DNA of 63,545 nucleotides from Lachnospiraceae bacterium UBA7054 (GTDB taxonomy: Bacteria; Bacillota; Clostridia; Lachnospirales; Lachnospiraceae), in assembly GCA_002492725.1 (NCBI GenBank), contig DLAF01000003.1, positions 26,032 to 89,576 of the forward strand, read 5' to 3'. This document shows, in pieces, positions 9,528-17,934 of this stretch. Position 1 is the stretch's first letter. Each line of letters begins with the position of its first letter. The position numbers and the translations under genes were made by a program. The notes beneath the pieces were generated by a model that was given only the letters and a program-made list of their open reading frames with translations, searched no databases and had not been told where the DNA came from.

Positions 9528-11309
9528 ATGGCGAGAAGAAATACGTTCAGAGAAGACGAGGTGCTGGAAACACCCTTTGATTTCAAACATCTTTTTCGAG
9601 CTTCCGGTTATATCAAAAAGTATCTGTGGCAGATGCTGTTGTCACTTTTCTTAAGTGCCTGCGGAGGTATTGCCGCCCTGTTTGCACCCATGGTGACACA
9701 GAGGGCGCTCGACGAAGCGATACCGGATAAAAACGTCAGGATGCTTCTGACCCTGGTGGCAGTACTGATATTGACTTATGCAGTCAGCATCGCGTTTACG
9801 ACGGCCAGATCGCATATTATGATCCATGTCAGTCAGAATATCATCTATGATATCAGAAAGGATTTGTTTGCGCACTTGCAGAAACTTCCGTTTCAATATT
9901 ATGATGACAGGCCGCATGGCAAGATTTTGATTCGGGTGGTAAATTATGTAAACTCAGTTTCCGACATGCTGTCAAACGGTCTGATCAACGTAATCTTGGA
10001 GATCATGAATCTGATTTTTATCGTGATCTTTATGTTTTGTGTGGATGTCAAACTTTCGCTGGTGGTGCTGGCGGGCGTGCCGGTGCTGGCGGTCTTCATG
10101 CTGTACATCAAGAACAGGCAGAGGAAGGCATGGCAACAGGTGTCGAACAAAAACTCCAATTTGAATGCCTATTTGCAGGAAAATATCGTGGGGGCAAAGA
10201 TCACGCAGATTTTTGCCAGAGAAGAGGAGAACGAAGAGACCTTTGCTGAACTGAGCGACCGCTGTCGCGGTGCGTGGATGAAGGCTGTCACCTACAGCAA
10301 TCTGGTGTGGCCGGGCATTGACAATATTTCCGTGTGGGTGCGGGCGGCTGTCTTTATCTTCGGGCTTTTGGTGTTCGGACAGGGGAATACAAGCCTTGGC
10401 GTGATCGTGGCAATCTCCTCTTACGCTTCCCGTTTCTGGCAGCCGATCATGAATCTGGGAAATATTTTTAATAACTTTATTAATAATATCGCCTATCTGG
10501 AGCGTATCTTTGAAACAATGGATGAGCCTGTCACGGTGGACGATGCGCCGGATGCGGTTCCCATGCCGCCTATCAAAGGAGAGGTGGTCTTTGAACATGT
10601 AAACTTTGGGTACGAGGCGGATAAGCCGGTGCTTTGTGACGTTTCCTTTACCGTGAAGCCCGGCGAGAGCGTGGCGTTAGTAGGGCCCACGGGTGCGGGA
10701 AAGAGCACCATTGTCAGTCTTTTGTCCCGTTTTTACAATGTGGACGGCGGACGGATCTTGATCGACGGGCAGGATATCGCAAAGGTGACAATTGCTTCTT
10801 TGCGTTCCCATATGGGCATTATGCTGCAGGACAGTTTTCTCTTTTCGGGCACCATTGAAGACAACATACGTTATGGTAAGCTGGATGCTACGACGGAGGA
10901 AATCGTAAAGGCGGCAAAGACGGTCTGCGCCGATGAATTTATCAAGAAATTCCCGGACGGCTACCAAACGGAAGTAAAAGAGCGCGGCTCTTTGCTTTCG
11001 CAGGGGCAGATGCAGCTGGTTTCCTTTGCAAGGACCCTGCTTAGCGACCCGTCGATCCTGATTTTGGATGAGGCGACTTCGAGCATTGACATGCATACCG
11101 AAAAGGCGCTTCAGCAGGGGCTTAACGCGATGATGCAGGGAAGGACATCCTTTATCATTGCCCACAGGCTCTCCACCATTAAAAACTGCGACAGGATTAT
11201 GTACATAGACGAGGGCGGTATCCTCGAATGCGGTTCGCACAACGAATTGATGGAGAAGAAGGGGTATTATTACAGGCTGTATACGGCGCAGATGGAGGAT
11301 ATCGCGTAA
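9528..11309 (+). CDS. ABC exporter subunit with catalytic ATP site (heterodimer half 2)
   Basis: 593 residues, starting at the ATG at 9528 behind AAGGAGAG rather than at an upstream in-frame start inside the previous gene. Exporter-type membrane domain, then an ATPase domain with Walker A GPTGAGKSTIVSLLSRF, Walker B ILILDEATSSID with the catalytic Glu, and a non-canonical signature LLSQGQMQLVSFARTLL in place of LSGGQ. A canonical Walker B with an altered signature complements the upstream subunit exactly, giving one active and one degenerate nucleotide site. The pair therefore forms a heterodimeric exporter. The PAS protein gene follows 15 bp later. Confidence 0.9.
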   Translation: MARRNTFREDEVLETPFDFKHLFRASGYIKKYLWQMLLSLFLSACGGIAALFAPMVTQRALDEAIPDKNVRMLLTLVAVLILTYAVSIAFTTARSHIMIHVSQNIIYDIRKDLFAHLQKLPFQYYDDRPHGKILIRVVNYVNSVSDMLSNGLINVILEIMNLIFIVIFMFCVDVKLSLVVLAGVPVLAVFMLYIKNRQRKAWQQVSNKNSNLNAYLQENIVGAKITQIFAREEENEETFAELSDRCRGAWMKAVTYSNLVWPGIDNISVWVRAAVFIFGLLVFGQGNTSLGVIVAISSYASRFWQPIMNLGNIFNNFINNIAYLERIFETMDEPVTVDDAPDAVPMPPIKGEVVFEHVNFGYEADKPVLCDVSFTVKPGESVALVGPTGAGKSTIVSLLSRFYNVDGGRILIDGQDIAKVTIASLRSHMGIMLQDSFLFSGTIEDNIRYGKLDATTEEIVKAAKTVCADEFIKKFPDGYQTEVKERGSLLSQGQMQLVSFARTLLSDPSILILDEATSSIDMHTEKALQQGLNAMMQGRTSFIIAHRLSTIKNCDRIMYIDEGGILECGSHNELMEKKGYYYRLYTAQMEDIA

Positions 11310-11324
11310 ATAAAGGAGACTGTG

Positions 11325-11708
11325 ATGGAAGAAAAAGATTTGTCACCCTATTTTAGGAGTGTCATCGAGCAGGATCGCTGTGCGGTGGTGATCTGTAATC
11401 CGGAACATGAGATCATCTATATGAATCCGGCAGCAAAGGAGCGGTATGCGAAACGGGGCGGGGCCGCGCTTGTGGGAAAGAGTTTGTTATCGTGTCACAA
11501 CCCGCATTCCGTGGAAATGATTAAAAAGGTGACGGCGTGGTTTGCGGAGAGTGCGGAGCATAACATCGTCTACACGTACCGCAACGAGAAGGAGAATAAG
11601 GACGTCTATATGGTGGCACTGCGCGATGAGGCGGGGACGCTGATCGGGTATTATGAGAAGCATGAGTACCGGGATGCGGAGCAGGGCACGCTGTATGATC
11701 TTAGATAA
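11325..11708 (+). CDS. Small single PAS-domain protein
   Basis: 127 residues consisting of little more than one PAS fold: DRCAVVICNPEHEIIYMNPAAKERY at the N-terminus, a central GKSLLSCHNPHS segment and a closing sheet with VYMVALRDEAGTLIGYYEKHEYRD. The HNPHS motif matches PAS proteins sometimes described as haem- or ligand-binding small sensors, but the ligand is not provable here. No kinase, cyclase or DNA-binding domain is attached. The ATG at 11325 is preceded by AAAGGAG. It sits 15 bp behind the exporter pair and before a terminator, so it closes that transcription unit and could be a cytoplasmic sensor for it. Confidence 0.75.
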   Translation: MEEKDLSPYFRSVIEQDRCAVVICNPEHEIIYMNPAAKERYAKRGGAALVGKSLLSCHNPHSVEMIKKVTAWFAESAEHNIVYTYRNEKENKDVYMVALRDEAGTLIGYYEKHEYRDAEQGTLYDLR

Positions 11709-11712
11709 AAAT

Positions 11713-11745
11713 AGTGGTAAATCCGCGATGGATTTACCACTGTTT
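11713..11745 (+). terminator. Intrinsic terminator after the PAS gene
   Basis: AGTGGTAAATCC pairs with GGATTTACCACT around a 5-nt loop, directly after the stop codon. The 12-bp stem is followed only by GTTT, so the U tract is weak. It ends the 1.2-11.7 kb unit and faces the convergent Uma2-type gene. Confidence 0.65.
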
Positions 11746-11767
11746 AGAATTTGAATCTTATAGGGCG

Positions 11768-12343
11768 TTACGAAAAAGAACTGAGATCCAGATAGAAATC
11801 CTCATAGATTCCGACTTTGACCGGTTCGGTAAACGGATGAATATCGGGACCGTCTCCATTTTCAAAATCGTAGATGGTGACGATCTTTTTGGCGGGATCA
11901 ACGATCCAGTATTCGCGGACGCCGGCAGACTGGTAGAGCATGAGTTTGCGCCCGTAGTCCATGTACTTGTTGCTTGGGGAAGCAATCTCAATCACCCAGT
12001 CAGGCGCGCCGTGGCAGCCCTTTTCGTCCAATCGTTCTTCTTTACAGATTACGGTGATATCGGGTTCCACGTAATTGTGAATGTCATCCTTGATATAGAC
12101 GCCGGGCGAGATGACGGCCTCGCAGGGACCTTTATTGTTTTTAATGTACGCGTGAACCTGCACATAAAGCTCGCCGAGTATCCGCTGATGCGTGACGGAC
12201 GGCGCTTCCATGATGAACATTTCCCCGTCGATCAGTTCGGCTCTCTCCCCCGGGGGAAGCGCCTCGATATCTGCGACCGTGTAGGTCTTTTTACCTCCTT
12301 CGATTACCATAAACTGCTCCTCTCTGTTACTGAATGCTTCCAT
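11768..12343 (-). CDS. Uma2 family (DUF820) PD-(D/E)XK nuclease-like protein
   Basis: 191 residues. The family pattern is clear: GERAELIDGEMFIMEAPSVTHQRI at the N-terminus, VEPDITVICKEERLD with the PD of the nuclease fold, and PDWVIEIASPSNKYMDYGRKLMLYQSAGVREYWIVDP carrying the E-x-A variant and the conserved YWIVDP end. Proteins of this family are scattered through bacterial genomes, often in many copies, with a restriction-like fold and unclear roles. The ATG is preceded by AAGGAGG on the minus strand. It stands alone between convergent neighbours. Confidence 0.85.
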   Translation of the reverse strand: MEAFSNREEQFMVIEGGKKTYTVADIEALPPGERAELIDGEMFIMEAPSVTHQRILGELYVQVHAYIKNNKGPCEAVISPGVYIKDDIHNYVEPDITVICKEERLDEKGCHGAPDWVIEIASPSNKYMDYGRKLMLYQSAGVREYWIVDPAKKIVTIYDFENGDGPDIHPFTEPVKVGIYEDFYLDLSSFS

Positions 12344-12640
12344 AGAATGTCCTCCTTTTCTTGCAGCAGAAGGTTTCTATGGACCGTATCTGCCGCTGTT
12401 TGATTGTGGTTGAGAGTAAAGCGGCAGAAATTGCCTGAATGTGCGAAAGCACGGTTCATTAGATTACTCTTGTTGGAAGTATCATACTATGTTTGGTGTA
12501 GAAAGTCAATAGAAAAAAACAAAATATTTACTAAAAAATAAACGATATTTCGTTTACAAATCAAAAGAGGAGGGATGACCATAATGGTCAACACCCTCCT
12601 TCTCTATCTTTTCAATAGTCGACAGTCTGTCACAAAACGA
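12344..12640. other. Intergenic region between the Uma2-type gene and asnA
   Basis: About 300 bp without a supported gene. Positions 12490-12560 are strongly AT-rich and would carry the promoter of the minus-strand Uma2-type gene. The asnA terminator lies at its right end. No repeat or RNA gene was recognised. Confidence 0.5.
12564..12608 (-). terminator. Terminator after asnA
   Basis: GAGGAGGG and its complement ACCCTCCTTCTC flank an inner palindrome TGACCA-TTA-TGGTCA. On the minus strand the stem lies just downstream of the asnA stop codon. The symmetrical sequence could act in either direction. Confidence 0.6.
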
Positions 12641-13651
12641 TCACAGCAGCTGGATCCCGTTTGCCAATGCTTCTTTTACGATTTCCTCCGGCCAGAGCGA
12701 GCATTGCACCTCGCCGATGTGAGCCTTTCGCAGGAAGAACATGCAGATCCTCGACTGCCCGATGCCGCCGCCGATGGTGTAGGGGAGGGTCTCGTCGATG
12801 ATGCCCTTCTGAAAGGGAAGCTTTGCCCGTTCGGGACAGCCCGCTTTTTCAAGCTGTGACAAGAGGGCATCCTTATCGACGCGGATGCCCATGGAGGACA
12901 ATTCCAGTGCAATGTCGAGTACGGGAAAGTAGACCAGAATGTCCGCATTCAGGCTCCAATCGTCATAATCCGGTGCACGGCCATCGTGTTTTTGACCAGA
13001 GGTTAATAAATCGCCAATCTGCATGAGACAGACCGCGCCTTTTTCTCTGGTAATGAGGTATTCCCGCTCCTTCGGTGTATTGCCGGGATAGCGGTCCTCC
13101 AAAGCCTGTGTGGTGATAAAGTAAATGTCGTGAGGCAGGATTTCGTCTATGTAATCGTACTGGATCGCCATGTACTTCTCGGTTTTTCGCAGTACCTTGT
13201 AGACGGCCCGCACGGTCTCCTGCAGATAGTCAAGGCAGCGCTCTTCGCGGGAGATGATTTTTTCCCAATCCCACTGATCGACATAGATGGAATGAATATT
13301 GTCGGTGATCTCGTCTCTGCGGACAGCGCTCATGTCGGTATACAGGCCTTCTCCGTGTGCAAAGCCGTATTTGCCAAGAGCCATGCGTTTCCATTTGGCG
13401 AGGGAGTGCACAATCTCGGCAGGGGCATCCTCCTGTTCCTTGATGCCAAAGGTGACGGGGCGCTCCACACCGTTTAGATTGTCGTTTAAGCCTGAAGCGG
13501 GATCCACAAAAAGGGGCGCGGAGACACGCAGCAGATGGAGCTTTTCAGCCAGAAGATTCTGGAAAAAGTCTTTCACGGTTTTGATACCGACCTGCGTGTC
13601 ATGAAGATTCAGGGCGGACTTGTAATTTTCGGGAATGATCAAATGTTCCAT
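12641..13651 (-). CDS. asnA: Aspartate-ammonia ligase (asparagine synthetase A)
   Basis: 336 residues, the family's normal length. It makes asparagine from aspartate, ammonia and ATP in the cytoplasm and has a class II aminoacyl-tRNA synthetase-like fold. Recognisable segments are RVSAPLFVDPASGLNDNLNGVERPV near the N-terminus, SIYVDQWDWEKII in the middle and GGGIGQSRICMFFLRKAHIGEVQ at the end (motif 3-type arginine). A GAGGTAACC ribosome site precedes the ATG on the minus strand. It is monocistronic, divergent from the BlaI-type gene. Confidence 0.95.
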   Translation of the reverse strand: MEHLIIPENYKSALNLHDTQVGIKTVKDFFQNLLAEKLHLLRVSAPLFVDPASGLNDNLNGVERPVTFGIKEQEDAPAEIVHSLAKWKRMALGKYGFAHGEGLYTDMSAVRRDEITDNIHSIYVDQWDWEKIISREERCLDYLQETVRAVYKVLRKTEKYMAIQYDYIDEILPHDIYFITTQALEDRYPGNTPKEREYLITREKGAVCLMQIGDLLTSGQKHDGRAPDYDDWSLNADILVYFPVLDIALELSSMGIRVDKDALLSQLEKAGCPERAKLPFQKGIIDETLPYTIGGGIGQSRICMFFLRKAHIGEVQCSLWPEEIVKEALANGIQLL

Positions 13652-13755
13652 AGGTTACCTCTCTTTTTCGCGCGGGCCATGTGCCCGCTTTTGCTTACTA
13701 TTTATTTAACCCCTTTTCCGAAAAGAAAGCAAGAAAAAATTGTCATAATGAATGC

Positions 13756-13784
13756 TTGACAAAAGAGTCTATAGGATGTAATCT
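13756..13784 (+). promoter_or_regulatory. Promoter of the BlaI-type/M56 operon
   Basis: TTGACA (13756-13761), a 17-nt spacer and TAATCT (13779-13784). It is the only good sigma-A type pair before the repressor gene and has a palindrome immediately downstream. Confidence 0.65.
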
Positions 13785-13790
13785 CTATAT

Positions 13791-13811
13791 GAGGCTACTC
13801 CGAGTAGTCTC
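13791..13811 (+). promoter_or_regulatory. Palindromic operator overlapping the transcription start
   Basis: A 21-bp near-perfect palindrome with half sites CTACTC and GAGTAG about one central base, starting 7 bp after the -10 box. The place and symmetry fit an autorepression site for the BlaI-type protein encoded just downstream. The half sites differ from the TACA/TGTA core of classical bla/mec operators. Confidence 0.55.
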
Positions 13812-13864
13812 TACAATTAGGAGAAATCGTATTATATGTATATGCAGCTTTGATGGGGGTAAAC

Positions 13865-14236
13865 ATGCAGGAAATACAGTTGGGGATTATTGAGGCAAGG
13901 TTTGCGGATTTGATTTGGCAGTTGGAACCGGTTAGTTCTTCAGAGCTGGTTAAGCTTGCGGCGGTAGAGTTTAACTGGAAACGTACGACTACACATACGG
14001 TGTTGCGCAGGCTGTGTAACAAAGGACTTTTTCGGAATGACAGCGGAACAGTGTACACAGTCATTTCGAGGCAGGATTTTTATGCAGGTCAGAGCAGAAA
14101 ATATGTAGAGGAAACTTTTCATGGTTCTCTGCCGGCGTTTATTGCAGCGTTTACGAAAGACAGATCTTTGACAGAGGAGGAAGCTTCTGAAATCAGAAAA
14201 ATAATCAATCAGGCGGAGGAACGTGCTGATGAGTAA
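13865..14236 (+). CDS. BlaI/MecI-type transcriptional repressor
   Basis: 123 residues. The winged-helix pattern of BlaI is visible: EARFADLIWQLEPVSSSELVKLA, then FNWKRTTTHTVLRRLCNKGLF with the recognition helix, and a wing NDSGTVYTVISRQDF. The C-terminal half would carry the dimerisation helices. Family members repress a target operon until a BlaR1-type protease triggers their cleavage. The start at 13865 is chosen for the GGGGG run 5 bases upstream; earlier in-frame TTG/ATG codons lack a site. The next gene overlaps its end by 8 bp and encodes the matching protease, which supports the pair. Confidence 0.85.
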   Translation: MQEIQLGIIEARFADLIWQLEPVSSSELVKLAAVEFNWKRTTTHTVLRRLCNKGLFRNDSGTVYTVISRQDFYAGQSRKYVEETFHGSLPAFIAAFTKDRSLTEEEASEIRKIINQAEERADE

Positions 14237-15476
14237 TATTTTCATAAAATTACTCAATATGAGTCTTGCAGCAAGTGGATTGATTATGGCCGTGATTTTT
14301 TTGAGATTAATTGCGAGAAGAACACCAAGGTGGATCATTTGTCTGCTGTGGGGTCTTGTAGCATTTCGTTTGCTTTGTCCTTTTTCGATTCAGAGTACTT
14401 TTAGTTTAGTTTCTTCGAATAAGGCAATATCAGAGAGTATTTTGTCGGAATCACGGTACCAATGGAATCGTATGGCGAAAGGAGGAATGGCAGATGAGTA
14501 TGTTGGAAATATTCATCAAGAGAAAGCGATTTCGGCTTACCATTATGGAGTAATTCTGATAGCGAAGGCAGATATGATCTGGTTCTGCGGGGCAGTTGGC
14601 GGTTTGCTTTATGCGGTGTCTGTGTGTCTGCGTCTGCGAGGCCGTTTAAAAGAGGCTGTTTTGCTTCAGGAAGAGATTTATATTTGTGATCATGTGCGTT
14701 CTCCATTTATCTTTGGGTGTTTTCGTCCGCATATTTATCTGCCGTCAAGAATGGATGAAGTAGATATGAAATATGTCATAGCACATGAAAAAGCACATTT
14801 ACGGAGGAAAGACCACATTTGGAAAATGGCAGCATTTTTTCTGTTTACAATCTATTGGTTTTTTCCGCTGTGCTGGGTAGCATTTATATTATTTTGCAGA
14901 GATATCGAGCTGGCTTGCGATGAAAAGGTAATCAAGAATTTTAGTAGAGCGGAAAAGATAGCATATGCAGAGTCATTATTGTCGTGTAGTTTCAAGAAAA
15001 GAACTGCATTTGTTTATCCGGTAGCATTTGGAGAAGTGGGGGTAAAGCGAAGAGTGAAATCCATACTGCAATATAAAAAATCAGGATTTGGGGTAATTTG
15101 TATTTCTATCGTTGTCTGCATTGTAATAGGTCTTTTCTTTTTGACAACGGCACCGCAGGAAGAGCAAGTAAAGAAGATTCTGAATGATGCAAGTTCGAAT
15201 CAGATAAGCCGGCATAAGAAGGAAAATGAGTTAAGCCAATTATTGTTAGATTATGATAAGAATCAAATTATTGATGTAGCGGTATTCTTGCAGGATTTTG
15301 ACAGTGAGTCTGCCTATGCCAATATTCTAATCACTTGCAACGATAATGAGGCTGTAAATGAGCAGGAAGAAGGGGAGATAAAGGCTATCGTGTCAGAATA
15401 CCTATCTCTGGCAGAGGATAATGTTTATTTAAAATATATAGATTTAGAAACTTCTTTTACAGAGCCGGAGAATTAA
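14229..15476 (+). CDS. BlaR1/MecR1-like M56 membrane metalloprotease
   Basis: 415 residues from the ATG at 14229, spaced 8 bases from GGAGG. Several membrane helices flank a cytoplasmic loop with the zinc motif HEKAH (HExxH) in YVIAHEKAHLRRKDHIWK, followed by CRDIELACDEKVIKNF, the third-ligand region of M56 peptidases. A final TM helix (GVICISIVVCIVIGLFFL) is followed by about 110 extracellular residues. That tail is acidic and has no penicillin-binding SxxK/SxN/KTG set, so this is not a beta-lactam sensor of the classical type. It probably senses an extracellular signal and relieves repression by the upstream BlaI-type protein. Base composition is clearly more AT-rich than the flanks. Confidence 0.85.
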   Translation: MSNIFIKLLNMSLAASGLIMAVIFLRLIARRTPRWIICLLWGLVAFRLLCPFSIQSTFSLVSSNKAISESILSESRYQWNRMAKGGMADEYVGNIHQEKAISAYHYGVILIAKADMIWFCGAVGGLLYAVSVCLRLRGRLKEAVLLQEEIYICDHVRSPFIFGCFRPHIYLPSRMDEVDMKYVIAHEKAHLRRKDHIWKMAAFFLFTIYWFFPLCWVAFILFCRDIELACDEKVIKNFSRAEKIAYAESLLSCSFKKRTAFVYPVAFGEVGVKRRVKSILQYKKSGFGVICISIVVCIVIGLFFLTTAPQEEQVKKILNDASSNQISRHKKENELSQLLLDYDKNQIIDVAVFLQDFDSESAYANILITCNDNEAVNEQEEGEIKAIVSEYLSLAEDNVYLKYIDLETSFTEPEN

Positions 15477-15589
15477 GTATATGAAGCAAAAGGTAAGGAG
15501 GGAGGAATGCAAAATATAGTAAAGAAAGATAGTCTGGTTGTAAGCAAATAATTTAGCGGTTTATCACAAAACGAAAAGGAGAATTTACA

Positions 15590-16015
15590 ATGAGAAAAAA
15601 AGTATTACGAATGTTATCACTGATTTTATGTGCTGTTTATGTTTTATCATTACCTATAGTGGTAAGGGCAGAAGAACCTGTGTATTATGATACCGAACAA
15701 GGCAGGTTTGTTAATGATTTTGACAGTTATTTAGTTCAATTGAATAGTGGGACGATTGAACCATTTGATCCGAAAGTAACAAATTATGAATCTGACGTTA
15801 CTCCATTTGATTTATCCGATCCTTCAGAAAAATGCAGCAATATTTTAGGGCATAAATGGGGAGGATGGGGCGATTGGTCAGAAGTTTCAAGAATACATTA
15901 CCCTAAGCCGCCGTGTATTGCGAATATGGAAAGATGGCGTTTCTGTACAAGAAAAAATTGTAATGCTCATCAAATAGAAACAGATGCAGTGTGGGTTCAA
16001 ATTTGTAATCACTAA
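15590..16015 (+). CDS. Secreted small protein of unknown function, Cys/Trp-rich C-terminus
   Basis: 141 residues with a clean signal peptide (MRKKVLRMLSLILCAVYVL, cleavage after VVRA). The mature part starts EEPVYYDTEQGRFV and ends with CSNILGHKWGGWGDWSEVS, CIANMERWRFCTRKNC and VWVQIC. The five mature cysteines and the W-rich loop suggest a small disulphide-bonded or metal-binding extracellular domain; similar GHKWGxW/CxxxxC patterns occur in uncharacterised Firmicutes exoproteins. AAAAGGAG precedes the ATG. It follows the M56 protease gene by 113 bp and ends at a terminator, so it is the likely target of the repressor/protease pair. I do not recognise the family. Confidence 0.7.
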   Translation: MRKKVLRMLSLILCAVYVLSLPIVVRAEEPVYYDTEQGRFVNDFDSYLVQLNSGTIEPFDPKVTNYESDVTPFDLSDPSEKCSNILGHKWGGWGDWSEVSRIHYPKPPCIANMERWRFCTRKNCNAHQIETDAVWVQICNH

Positions 16016-16048
16016 AATATAGAAAGAATGAAATGCGATAAATTTTGG

Positions 16049-16084
16049 AGCGATGAATCATAAAAAGATTCATCGCTTCTTTAT
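16049..16084 (+). terminator. Terminator of the BlaI-type operon, serving as intron target
   Basis: AGCGATGAATC (16049-16059) pairs with GATTCATCGCT (16067-16077), followed by TTCTTTAT. The intron boundary GTATG comes immediately after. Insertion just behind an intrinsic terminator is the known habit of bacterial class C group II introns. Confidence 0.8.
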
Positions 16085-17934
16085 GTATGACGGGCATGCC
16101 GTCAGTCTGTGGTGAAAGTCCACAAGGGGCGTAGTTGCCGACGAACCCCAAAGCGACTCCCAAGGTTTGTACCGTGAGGTAGAGACGAGAAGAAGGGATA
16201 GCGAAATCGTAGCCTGACGAACAGAAATCTGATATAAGGCGCACATGGCGGATAAGCTGGCATAAGACAGCGAAGTCCCAAAGGCAACCGTAACCCATGG
16301 GCGTAAATCAGACGGGTAGACGAGGAAAGACTGGGAGGCTTATCCCGTGAGGTCTCATGGGCGGTTTCATTAGCCGTAGTAACAACGAACCATGAGAAGT
16401 CAGCAGAAGCCATAGTAGGCAGGATCCTGAAATGGGCACTGTCAAAGGGCTGAACAATATAACTGTGTAATCAAATGTATGCTTCACGGAATACCTGACG
16501 GCAGGAAATGCGAAACGTAAATGAGCAGACACTGCAAAACTTAGGGCGAATCCATGAAAACGGAAAGGAGAAAGCACACAGAGCAATGTCAGAACTGTTA
16601 GAAAAGATACTATCCAAAAACAACATGAACGCCGCATACAAGAAAGTATGTGCCAATAAAGGCGCAGGCGGCGTAGACGATGTGACGGTTGATGAACTCG
16701 GCGATTATATCAAAGAGAACTGGGAGAGTATCAGGGAACAAATCAGGCGGAGGGAATACAAACCCCAGCCAGTCAGGAGGGTAGAGATACCAAAGCTGAA
16801 CAGAGGAGTGAGAGAACTGGGTATCCCAACCGTAATGGACAGGGTAATTCAGCAAGGCATAGTACAGGTGATAAGCCCGATGTGTGAGCCTTTGTTTTCG
16901 GAATGGAGCTATGGCTTCAGACCAAACAGGAGCTGCGAGATGGCTGTCAGGCAGCTACTGATATACCTGAATGAGGGTTATGAGTGGATAGTGGATATCG
17001 ACTTGGAGAGATTTTTTGATAATGTACCGCAGGACAAACTTATGAGTCTTGTTCATAACATCATAGGCGACGGCGATACGGGATCACTTATCCGCAAATA
17101 TCTGAAAGCAGGAGTCATGACGCCAGAGGGATATGAAGAAACGAAACTCGGCACACCGCAGGGCGGCAATCTGTCACCACTGCTGTCAAATATAATGTTG
17201 AACGAGCTGGATAAAGAACTGGAAGCAAGAGGACTCCGCTTCACGAGATACGCAGATGACTGTGTTATTGCGGTCAGGAGCGAGTCGAGTGCAAAAAGAG
17301 TCATGCGGACGGTATCGGATTGGATACAGAGAAAACTTGGGTTAAAAGTTAACATGACAAAAACCCATATCACAAGACCGCAAAAGCTGAAATATCTTGG
17401 TTTTGGCTTTTACAAGGACAGTAAGGCAAAAGAGTGGAAGTGCAGACCGCATCAGGAATCTGTGAAGAAACTCAAGCGCAGATTGAAAGAACTGACCTGT
17501 AGGAAAATGCCTGGAACAGTCACAGGCAGGATAGAGAAAATCAATCAGGTGACAAGAGGGTGGATAAACTATTGCGCCCTTGGTTCCATGAAAACAGCAA
17601 TGACAGAGATAGACGCACATCTAAGGACAAGACTCAGAATCATCATCTGGAAACAGTGGAAAGTACCGAAAAAGCGACAGTGGGGATTACAGAAACTCGG
17701 GGTAGATAAAGACCTTGCACGGCTCACAGCTTATTGCGGCGACAGATATTACTGGGTTGCTACAAAGACATGTGTGGTTAGGGCAATCTCCAAAGATGTA
17801 TTTGCTAAGGCAGGGCTTATAAGCTGTCTTGACTATTATAATGAGCGTCATGCTTTGAAGTTATGTTGAACCGCCGTATGCCGAACAGCATGTACGGTGG
17901 TGTGAGAGGGGAGATTTAATCTCCCCTACTCGAT
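16085..17934 (+). mobile_element. Group II intron
   Basis: About 1.85 kb. The 5' boundary is taken as GTATGACGGGCATG at 16085, close to the GTGYG consensus, followed by the conserved GTCAGTCTGTGGTGAAAGTC segment of domain I. The intron-encoded protein sits in domain IV. A domain V-like hairpin (17867-17902, around ACCGCCGTA/TGTACGGTGGT) and a domain VI-like hairpin (17904-17931, GGGGAGATT/AATCTCCCC) end at CTACTCGAT. The position right after a terminator hairpin points to a class C intron, but the class was not established by structure modelling. All parts look intact, so it may still splice and move. Confidence 0.85.
16508..17869 (+). CDS. ltrA: Group II intron reverse transcriptase/maturase
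   Basis: 453 residues. The reverse transcriptase blocks are in order: NRGVRELGIPTVMDRVIQQG, SYGFRPNRSCEMAV, VDIDLERFFDNVPQDKLM, GTPQGGNLSPLLSNIMLNELD and FTRYADDCVIAV with the catalytic YADD. The maturase (GIIM) domain follows, about residues 330-400, with VTRGWINYCALGSM. There is no C-terminal HNH endonuclease, in keeping with En-minus intron proteins of bacterial classes C and D. It promotes splicing of its own intron and target-primed reverse transcription. No frameshift or stop interrupts the frame. Confidence 0.93.
   Translation: MRNVNEQTLQNLGRIHENGKEKAHRAMSELLEKILSKNNMNAAYKKVCANKGAGGVDDVTVDELGDYIKENWESIREQIRRREYKPQPVRRVEIPKLNRGVRELGIPTVMDRVIQQGIVQVISPMCEPLFSEWSYGFRPNRSCEMAVRQLLIYLNEGYEWIVDIDLERFFDNVPQDKLMSLVHNIIGDGDTGSLIRKYLKAGVMTPEGYEETKLGTPQGGNLSPLLSNIMLNELDKELEARGLRFTRYADDCVIAVRSESSAKRVMRTVSDWIQRKLGLKVNMTKTHITRPQKLKYLGFGFYKDSKAKEWKCRPHQESVKKLKRRLKELTCRKMPGTVTGRIEKINQVTRGWINYCALGSMKTAMTEIDAHLRTRLRIIIWKQWKVPKKRQWGLQKLGVDKDLARLTAYCGDRYYWVATKTCVVRAISKDVFAKAGLISCLDYYNERHALKLC

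Noticed and set aside
11714..12403. 229-residue plus-strand ORF
   Set aside because: Antisense to the Uma2-type gene, which has family motifs and an AAGGAGG site.
13130..13477. Plus-strand ORFs inside asnA
   Set aside because: Antisense shadows of asnA with no ribosome site.
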